NCBI GenBank assembly: GCA_018398765.1
Contig: JAHBMJ010000953.1
Location: forward strand, 10,001 to 36,172
From: Chromera velia
Lineage: Eukaryota; Sar; Chromeraceae
Length of the DNA stretch: 26,172 nt
Direction of reading: 5' to 3'
Shown: in pieces, positions 19,987 through 26,172 of the stretch
Layout of the letters: each line of letters begins with the position of its first letter
Position numbering within the stretch: position 1 is the first letter of the stretch
Translations under genes and position numbers: made by a program
The notes under the pieces: generated by a model
Database searches by the model: none
What the model was told of the DNA's origin: nothing
Seen by the model: the letters and a program-made list of their open reading frames with translations, nothing else

Positions 19987-20387
19987 TCTTGTAGACTCGC
20001 ACGAAGCAAGGCAAGAAGGAGAGAGGGTCAGCTCCCAAAGAACCTCGGCTGGCTGACGATAAAGCAAGCACCAGCAGACTCCCGAAACGGCGTGAGGAGC
20101 TAAGACAGAATTCGTTCTTCACGACTCGCTAGACCTATTGCCGGTTGCGGACGAGGCTGCATAGAACAAGATGCAGCTTACGACTTTCGCATTAGTATTC
20201 CAACTTGCTCGCTGCGTACGTTCGTTCTCGTTCGTTGTGGAGTCATTGGAAGAATCGAACACGCTCACGATCAAGCTGCGTGTGTGCGAAGATTCAAGAC
20301 AAGACATGACATGCAAGACATTGCAAGACATCTACTATACTTAATACGGCGAGCCATTTTTTTTTAGCCACACGCCCCTGCATGCGT
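19987..20387. other. Upstream region of the membrane-protein gene
   Basis: No gene seen. Contains a T10 run near 20357 and CAAGACA-type short repeats (20290-20335: aagacaagacatgacatgcaagacattgcaagaca, here described rather than assigned). Confidence 0.4.
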
Positions 20388-20876
20388 TTTGGTGAGTGCC
20401 TCGCGCGAACCCTCACGGTCAAAAAAGGGGGTCGCGCGGGGGCCCCGGAAAGACCACCGCCAAAAATGGTCCCGCAAGCGAAAAATTAACCAAACGCTAC
20501 GGGTGAGTGCCTTGCGCGCGCCGCGCCATATATGACTCGCGCCCGCGAAAAGGGTGAGTGCCTTGGAATTCAAATTATCCGGCTAACGGGCCATAAATGT
20601 TTGACGGGCCACAGATATTTGACGGGCCGGGCTATTGTTTGACGGGCCAGGGATATTTAATGAGCCTGGCAGTCTTGACCGGCTCCTTTTTTTAACAGGC
20701 CAGGCTAGTGACAGCATTTATTATGGAATCCGGACGACATCCGGGTTAGGCAATCCGGAGGGCGCGTTGAAGGCGCGTGGTCCCCAACATTTTTCAATCC
20801 GGACAACTTAACCGCAAAGCGGGTACCAACATATGTGCGCGTACCCTTCAAAATCTTCCGGACTCTCATCCGGACT
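20388..20876. promoter_or_regulatory. Cluster of short repeated motifs
   Basis: Three motif families follow each other. GGTGAGTGCCT occurs three times (near 20391, 20502 and 20552), twice followed by GCGCG-type sequence. GACGGGCC-type units with a trailing ATATTT or TGTTT occur at roughly 18-20 base spacing (about 20585-20660, four units), with GGCC variants after. A/TTCCGGAC-type words occur at 20727, 20752, 20796, 20856 and 20868; TCCGGA is palindromic. They lie between the minus-strand membrane gene and the plus-strand frame at 21095. They could be binding sites or element ends; the function is unknown. Confidence 0.55.
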
Positions 20877-21094
20877 GTATGACGTACGTGCGTCACTGCC
20901 GGGGCCCTTTTATCGCTCATAAATTTAGCTATTCCGCCACCTTGACGTGCATAGATCGGAGACGGGACTGTTGCTGTTGGGTACACACTCCGTTTTTTCC
21001 TTCATGAGGAAGCCTCCAATTGCCAAGAACAAAACCATTGTCAACGATCTATCTGTCTCTTCTGCTCTCTTCTCACTGTTCCCAGCTGCCGATC

Positions 21095-21298
21095 ATGCAG
21101 CCGATATTTGCCACGGTGGCCGCGGCAGCAAAGTCTGCCATTCAGTCTGATTCCCTTCTCTCGCATGAAGAAAAGCAGAAGTTGAAACAAGACGTGGATG
21201 CTTGCACAGGCAAAGTAAATGAGGTTGATATGGACTCCACACTCTCTCCACAAGAGAAGAGGGAGAGAAAGACTTGGATTCTTTCATTTGCCGGATAA
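21095..21298 (+). CDS. Small reading frame, unknown (67 aa)
   Basis: ATG at 21095 follows a pyrimidine tract and acceptor-like ctgttcccag. The frame reads MQPIFATVAAAAKSAIQSDS, then HEEKQKLKQDVDACTGKVNE, and stops with TAA at 21296-21298. Composition suits an amphipathic helical protein. It may continue by splicing: 21329-21540 is open in another frame that includes EEEEAEEFEAPATSEKEV. No family recognised. The opposite strand is also partly open, so the strand is not certain. Confidence 0.35.
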   Translation: MQPIFATVAAAAKSAIQSDSLLSHEEKQKLKQDVDACTGKVNEVDMDSTLSPQEKRERKTWILSFAG

Positions 21299-21580
21299 GA
21301 TAGAAGGAAGCTGCGTTTCGGTCAGTATGGTTAAGAGGAAGAGGAAGCAGAAGAGTTCGAGGCACCTGCCACATCAGAGAAAGAGGTAGCCTACTGGATG
21401 ACCTCTTCATCCTCGTCATCCTCTAGGGGGTTTAGGCTGTTAACGCTCTTGTCCTTGCATACAAAAGTCTTCATTCCGATCGCTTCACTCTGCACATTCT
21501 TTACAGGGGGGGTTATCCCAAGGTATCAGGTCTGCAAAATACCTGCAGGCAGGCACAATGGAAGACACAGACACAGACAA

Positions 21581-21775
21581 TACGAGGAACGTACAAGAAA
21601 AGAATGGGAGAGGTGGAAGCATGCGAGGAACGTGCGAGGCCAGAGTGGGAGACGTGCAAGCATGCGAGGAACCTAGGCGAGGAACGTGCAAAGAAAGAGC
21701 GGGAAAAGAGGGGGAAAGGTGCAAGCATGCGAGGAACGTACAAAGAAAGAGCGGGAAAAAAGCGGGGGAGAGACA
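21581..21775. repeat. Minisatellite, about four diverged units
   Basis: Units of about 40-55 bases carry GAGGAACGTGC or GAGGAACGTAC, then AAGAAAGAGCGGGAAA-type sequence, then TGCAAGCATGC. Unit junctions GCATGCGAGGAAC recur near 21619, 21660 and 21727. On the minus strand this lies just downstream of the recombinase-like remnant and may be an expansion inside its intron or tail. Confidence 0.7.
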
Positions 21776-21839
21776 AGTACACAGGGAGAACGCAGCTCTG
21801 AGAAGGGCAAACAGGCACAGAGGCAGACAGAGAGTCCCC

Positions 21840-22690
21840 CCGCTTCTGGCCTCCCCAACTGACGAGGCAATGGCCATCGGCGTACACATCTCCATCTATG
21901 CGGCTGGGAATACAACTTGGTCCCGGATATCCGACTGCTTTGTCAGATTCTTTGACCGTAATATCTTAAAGAAGAAAAGCCAGTCAAACCAAGCCTCTGC
22001 TTTAATTGCAGTCAGATGGGGAGAGCTCATTTATGTCGTCTCCTCTAGCAGCAGCGTTCCACTGTATCAGGAGCCCTGTGTGCACCGCTCTATACTGGGA
22101 CTTTTTCACTATTTGTCCCTCTCCACACTTATTGGCAAGTTTCAAAAGAATCAACAGCATAGCCTCAAACTTCTTCAACATCAGTGGGCATTGGTCTCTC
22201 ATTGGGGGACCCCTGCCTTTCATCTGCAGGTTACCAACTCTCGGACCAATTTCTTTTGTCCCTGCACTCCTGGCAGGATTGCCCCTACCCCCACAGACGG
22301 TGTTAGTGATGTCAAGAGTCCAGTCTACCAGTCCTACCGGGTGATGGATCGCAATTGCTGATTTGATGAAGTCGACTGTTGACTCGGCTCTGATCGCTAC
22401 CGCGTCCCCTGTCGGCTGCTCTTGACTGTAGGCATATTTGTTGAGGTACTAGATGACGTGGATGTCTGTAACGCAGTACATCAAGGAAACTGGAGGACAT
22501 TCAAACTGAATGGTCCCTTCATCCCAAGGAAAGTCTGCCCCCATTTTGGCTTTCAGCTTCGGGACCACCCAAACAACAAACTCCTTGAATCTTCTCCTCC
22601 AGTCCTCTCAACAAAAAGGAGCACGGATGCGAGTAGTCAGATCCATGCCTTCCGGCAACTTCCTTCGGACGAGCATGATGCCGGAGTGGA
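21840..22690 (-). pseudogene. Tyrosine-recombinase-like remnant
   Basis: On the minus strand one frame from about 22690 to 22002 reads as protein, broken only by TGA (22610-22608) and TAG (22451-22449). A one-base shift then continues it past 22002, with another TAG at 21898-21896. Visible pieces: WRRRFKEFVVWVVPKLKAKM; ESTVDFIKSAIAIHHPVGLV, which has the pattern of a core-binding domain; CPLMLKKFEAMLLILLKLA; AVHTGLLIQWNAAARGDDIN followed by ELSPSD, resembling the box with the first catalytic arginine (GlRisEL..L..sD); WLFFFKILRSKNLTKQSDI; and CTPMAIA, placed like the C-P-..-A of protist enzymes. The family call rests on these patterns only, and the last catalytic box (H-R-Y) was not found. 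The plus strand is also open here for 267 codons, but reads less like a protein. Confidence 0.45.
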
Positions 22691-23164
22691 CAGGCCAGAC
22701 AGGCCGCCAAAAAAGAAGATAGAAAACGAAAAAGAAAAAGGAAACGGCTATGTGCACACCAAAATACAGAAAATACCGGGTCACTCCCACTATGGAGTGT
22801 GCCACTGGTACAGTGGCTAGCTTGTTGTACGGGGCTCATATGGTATAAGAAGTTCTGTCATGCAAGGTTACTACTTCCAGACGCTTCCCTATAGACTTTC
22901 GTAGAATGGCTTGACTCACGGCTAACTGCATACATACATGCGCACAGCTTAATTGCATAAACGCGAATGCGCTTGAACTGCGCACATCTCGATACTGTCT
23001 GACATGCTGCTTTGCATATCGTTGGGCGGCTAGCTAGCCTCACAACGTTACGTGCTACCTCGGAGTCCCCCCTAAAGCCACGTCCACGCTGGCTTACCCA
23101 GAGAACGCAAGAAAATTTTCTAATGCAACTTTTTAGAGCAATGGAGTGGTGATCGTTGATTAGA

Positions 23165-23407
23165 TCATCGCATTCCCTCACTTGCAGCGTCATAGGAAAT
23201 CAAAGAACGCTTTTCTTCTCTTTTCTTTTCTTTTCTTTTCTTTTCTTTCATTTCTTTCATTTCTGATTTCAAAATTTCCTTTACAGTCTTTCCTGTGGCT
23301 CTTCTTCTCTTTCGCATCGTCAACTTATAGTCTACTTCAATCATTGACAACCCATCACAACTCACAACCACCCTCCGTACTGACTTCAATGTACACCCAG
23401 TGTACAT
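23165..23407 (-). CDS. Reading frame with basic coil, unknown
   Basis: ATG at 23407, stop TGA at 23165-23167, 80 residues; the frame stays open upstream to about 23480. Starts MYTGCTLKSVRRVVVSCDGL, then a long lysine/glutamate stretch coded by a TTTTC run on the plus strand (ILKSEMKEMKEKKRKEKKRE). It sits between the recombinase-like remnant and the two other minus-strand frames, so it may be part of the same element. No family recognised. Confidence 0.35.
   Translation of the reverse strand: MYTGCTLKSVRRVVVSCDGLSMIEVDYKLTMRKRRRATGKTVKEILKSEMKEMKEKKRKEKKREEKRSLISYDAASEGMR
23205..23265. repeat. TTTTC microsatellite
   Basis: Pentanucleotide run passing into TTTCAT units. On the minus strand it codes the lysine-rich stretch of the 80-residue frame. 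Confidence 0.9.
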
Positions 23408-23542
23408 TCCCCCTCCCCCTTCAAGGCCGTGTCCACGCTCGGTTAGAGAGAGTGTGACGCGTACGAGGACAACAACAGAAAAAAAAAATTTAGACCAAAA
23501 AGGGCAGAAAACATATATATCAGCTAAAAATTGTTCCTTCAG

Positions 23543-23896
23543 TCACGGAGTCCACTGGATGCCATAGTACTGCATCTCCCAATCGGTTGGCCCTACAATC
23601 ACCCCCAGCTCTTTCCCATCTGTTTGATCCAAGTCTCCATTAGCTTGGTGCTGCTGCTGTAATGGAGGTTGTGAACTGATAGAAGACTGCACTAAAGTGC
23701 GGGCGGTCTGTACGCTCCTTATCTGCCGCACTGCAGGTCTTACTTCTGGTACATATGGCATCACACCCCCTCCATTCCCATACATCTCCGTATAAAATGT
23801 CTCCCCTGTCTGCCCACACCCACGACGTGCTAAAAATGCATGCCAGTCTGCAGTGCCAATTCCCTGAATATTTGGAATCAAGTCCTTCCTTCCCAA
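23543..23896 (-). pseudogene. Reading frame of the decaying element, unknown
   Basis: Open for 117 codons. It begins right after ctttttcgtttttag-type acceptor sequence and ends in TAG at 23543. Reads KDLIPNIQGIGTADWHAFLA, then CGQTGETFYTEMYGNGGGVM and ends LGVIVGPTDWEMQYYGIQW. There is no ATG at its head; the first codon is TTG. It may be a 3' exon of the broken gene just upstream on the same strand, but the phases tested did not join. No family recognised. Confidence 0.4.
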
Positions 23897-23920
23897 CTAA
23901 AAACGAAAAGACACATCTTT

Positions 23921-24837
23921 CTAATACTCATACTGGAGCGGATCATACGGTGGGACCGGCGTCTTTAGTTTTCCATAGGCTGCTCGCCTTTTCTCTTTCT
24001 CTAGCTCTTTCTCTTTGTTCTTTGCCTCCGTTCTCTCTTGCTGACGCCTGGCCTAACGAGACGGTGTCAAACCATCAGACGAGACTGCCGGTTCCTCCAC
24101 TCCCTCATTGATTGGAGGTAGAGGGGACCAAGGGCTGTCCGTCTCCTTCGTTTGCCTCATAGCCAGCATTTCCCTTTTATGCTTTTCCTGCCTCTTTCTC
24201 TCTTTCTTTTCCTGGCGCTTTTGTTTCTGTCTCTCTGCTTTCCCTAGATTCCCACCCCAAAGTCATTTCCCTGCCCACCTGTCTCTAAATGATTGAGCTG
24301 CGGAGACGGGCTGTGTGGTTTCTGAGACTGGCAGTGGATTTGCTCTCTCAATTCCTAACTCCCAACTCCATACAGTGATTCAAACAAGTCTTTTCCCACA
24401 CCTCCTTCATCCTTCTTACTCTTTTCGATCCGGTACAGCTCCATCGGGGTGGGCTCATTCATTTAACCATCCCCTTCGGTAGGAGCCATCACAGGGGAGC
24501 TCTAACCGAAATCAAAAGTCGTCCAAGGCATTACAAAGAACACGCCCCCATCGGCATTGACAATCCCACTCCCTTTTTGCACTTTCCACGTCCCTCTGCC
24601 TTCTTTCTGGGATGACTGACTGAAGTCAAACATCGCACTTGGAGTTTCGGCGAATGTGGCTCCTACGGAGCTCACAGGGAGACTCCCCTCTCACACCCCA
24701 GACACCTGCACATCTGTTTGCTACTGCGACTGATTGGAAACGCCCGACTGCACACATTGTGTTCTCTGATCATGCCTACGGTCTATCCATCGGCTTGCAA
24801 GGATCGACGTAATACTGCGATTAATTGGCATTAATGT
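23921..24837 (-). pseudogene. Broken gene with several in-frame stops, unknown
   Basis: One frame from 24837 down to about 24250 stays protein-like across TAG, TGA, TAG, TAA and TAG codons. Examples: ATFAETPSAMFDFSQSSQKE; GRGTWKVQKGSGIVNADGG; MNEPTPMELYRIEKSKKDEG; ELREQIHCQSQKPHSPS. A one-base frameshift near 24250 moves coding to the next frame, which reads AERQKQKRQEKKERKRQEK, then PPINEGVEEPAVSSDGLTPS, crosses TAG and ends AAYGKLKTPVPPYDPLQYEY at TAG 23923-23921. The C-terminal third is a basic coiled coil. Function unknown. The pattern is that of a decayed gene rather than of introns, since none of the stops is flanked by usable splice sites that I could see. Confidence 0.55.
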
Positions 24838-25107
24838 TTAGCTCGGCGTGTATGCGAAGCGTCATCCTCCGATGGTTTTTCACATGCATGCGTTTTTTGT
24901 ATGTCGTGTAATTAGCATGTATTCGATAAATTCCAATTGAATCAGACAGCAGCCTGTTGGATTGTACTGGATTATGGTAGATTGACCGTGTGCTCCTACC
25001 GACACATTTGTGCACAGACAACATAGGATCTTAGCTGTTGGAAGAGACTTTCAATTTCGTAGAATCTCCATTATAGATTCTTTTTCCGGGTCGGCTCCTT
25101 ACCTTGA
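24838..25107. promoter_or_regulatory. Divergent spacer between broken frames
   Basis: 270 bases separate the minus-strand broken gene and the plus-strand frame. Contains GCATGCATGC-like palindromes (near 24885) and AT-rich stretches. A shared promoter is inferred from the arrangement only. Confidence 0.3.
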
Positions 25108-26172
25108 ACCTTAGAATTCTATAGACCGTCACGTGCATGCAGTGAAGTCCAGTCTCTCTGCTGTCCCTTTATACTGATTCTTAGGCACTTGAGGGACTCA
25201 GAGATGTACAAGTCAGTGAAAGAACGGCTCGGTCAGGTGGAAGTGGAAGAGGCGCCCCCGGATACGGGGAGAATGGTTGAGCCAAGGAAGAGGATCCCAG
25301 ATAGAATGGTTGTGAAACCATATCTGCCGGGTCATGAGTTGAAGGCGGACGAAGTCATCGTCCATACGTTCGACACAGAGAAGACGGGAATGACAGAATG
25401 AGTCCTGGTGAAGATGAGGGTGGCAGACGCTGCGAATTTGAAAGCCATGAACAAGGATGCCCTCGAGTCCTCTATGAAGGTGGAGGTAATGAATAAACAG
25501 GCATACGATAGACTGATCGTGCCGTCGAGGAAAATGAAGAAGGGGGGAGAGATAAACGAAAAGGCACATATCGGAATGATGGAGGTGAAGGAAGCATGTG
25601 ATGAGATGGTGGAGGGGGTGTTGATGCCAATGCTTCAGATGCCGCTCGACGGGGTGTTCTCGAAATCCAGAAGGGAGTATATGATGATGCAGAAGGGAAT
25701 GGAATACAGAGAATACAACCGGAGGCTGACGAACAAAGTGAGAAGTGAGGGGGCTGCATACATTGACGCACACCTGGCCACTGAACATATAGCTGCCAGA
25801 GCGGGGGCACAGGTAGATGTGGCGAGTGAGATGTTGTGCTCAGTGGCGGAGATGGTGAAAGAGCATGGAGTCATGGAAATTCATGGGCGGGTTGTTCGTC
25901 TTCAGGAAGAGATGAAGAAAACCCGGAGAGGAGGGGGGAGTGGGCCAATGGGTGGGAAACACTCTATGTACCCGACCTGTGACATCCAATCAGGGGGGAT
26001 CACAGTTGAGGATGTAGATGTAGATGGCCCTGGGGTGACAGAGAAGGGGATTCCGAACACAGGGGTGGATGTACGCCAGACTGGGGGGGGTGGAATGGTG
26101 AACAGAGGGATGAATGATGGGAAGAAGGGGGATGGGGGAATTAGTCTGATGGTGCCTAACGGAAGGCCGAGA
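25108..26172 (+). pseudogene. Long frame with one in-frame TGA, runs off the window
   Basis: Open from 25108, or from ATG 25204, to TGA at 25399-25401; the same frame then runs 257 codons without a stop to the last base. A branch-like and acceptor-like sequence (actgattcttag, ending 25184) suggests an exon starts at 25185. Pieces: MYKSVKERLGQVEVEEAPPD; GHELKADEVIVHTFDTEKTG; after the TGA, ANLKAMNKDALESSMKVEVM, MEVKEACDEMVEGVLMPMLQ, AAYIDAHLATEHIAARAGAQ and a glycine-rich tail. It is methionine- and charge-rich and nearly free of cysteine, like a structural helical protein, but I recognise no family. It is either a decayed gene or a TGA read-through case. The 3' part lies beyond the window. 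Confidence 0.5.

Noticed and set aside
20388-20876. CRISPR-like array
   Set aside because: The motifs are short, of three kinds and unevenly spaced, in a eukaryotic context; no repeat-spacer structure.
21558-22361. 267-codon plus-strand frame
   Set aside because: It mixes a minisatellite with the antisense of the recombinase-like frame, and its composition is less protein-like than the minus strand. Kept only as an alternative.
25399-25401. TGA read as selenocysteine or a reassigned codon
   Set aside because: No SECIS-like hairpin was identified, the dioxygenase gene ends in TGA normally, and neighbouring frames show TAG and TAA interruptions as well, so decay is simpler.

Overview
This is nuclear DNA of a eukaryote. 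Genes are broken into short exons by GT-AG introns, the introns are packed with microsatellites, and there is an assembly gap (252 N at 3175-3426). The repeat style (GTCT, AAAG, GGGAGA, CATA) together with a carnitine-pathway dioxygenase suggests a protist, perhaps a chromerid or other alveolate alga; that assignment is a low-confidence inference. No rRNA, tRNA or CRISPR array was recognised.

Layout. (1) 0.5-6.8 kb, minus strand: a many-exon gene of unknown function, traced here through exons whose reading phases fit almost throughout. (2) 6767-7061: a short divergent promoter space with an AT repeat and ATCGAT palindromes. (3) 7062-12270, plus strand: a seven-exon gene for a gamma-butyrobetaine/trimethyllysine dioxygenase-like enzyme of carnitine synthesis, about 511 residues. 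Its iron- and oxoglutarate-binding residues are intact, it has a probable organelle presequence on a small first exon, and the usual N-terminal zinc ligands are missing. (4) 12.3-14.5 kb: repeat-rich spacer with a possible two-exon small gene. (5) 14.5-18.25 kb: AT-rich, gene-poor DNA holding a 455-bp foldback (MITE-like) element and smaller hairpins. (6) 18415-19986, minus strand: an intact 523-residue multi-pass membrane protein of unknown function. (7) 20.4-20.9 kb: an unusual cluster of three short repeated motifs.

(8) 21-26.2 kb: the most unusual part. It carries eroded coding sequence on both strands: a tyrosine-recombinase-like remnant (minus), further minus-strand reading frames up to 24837 that stay coding-like but are broken by several single stop codons and a frameshift, and a diverging plus-strand frame from 25108 to the window edge with one in-frame TGA. 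I read this as a decaying, recombinase-bearing mobile or viral-type element whose right end lies outside the window. That is inference; only the reading frames and stops are seen directly.

No operon-like cooperation is expected. The one clear functional link is the shared promoter space between the unknown minus-strand gene and the dioxygenase gene.
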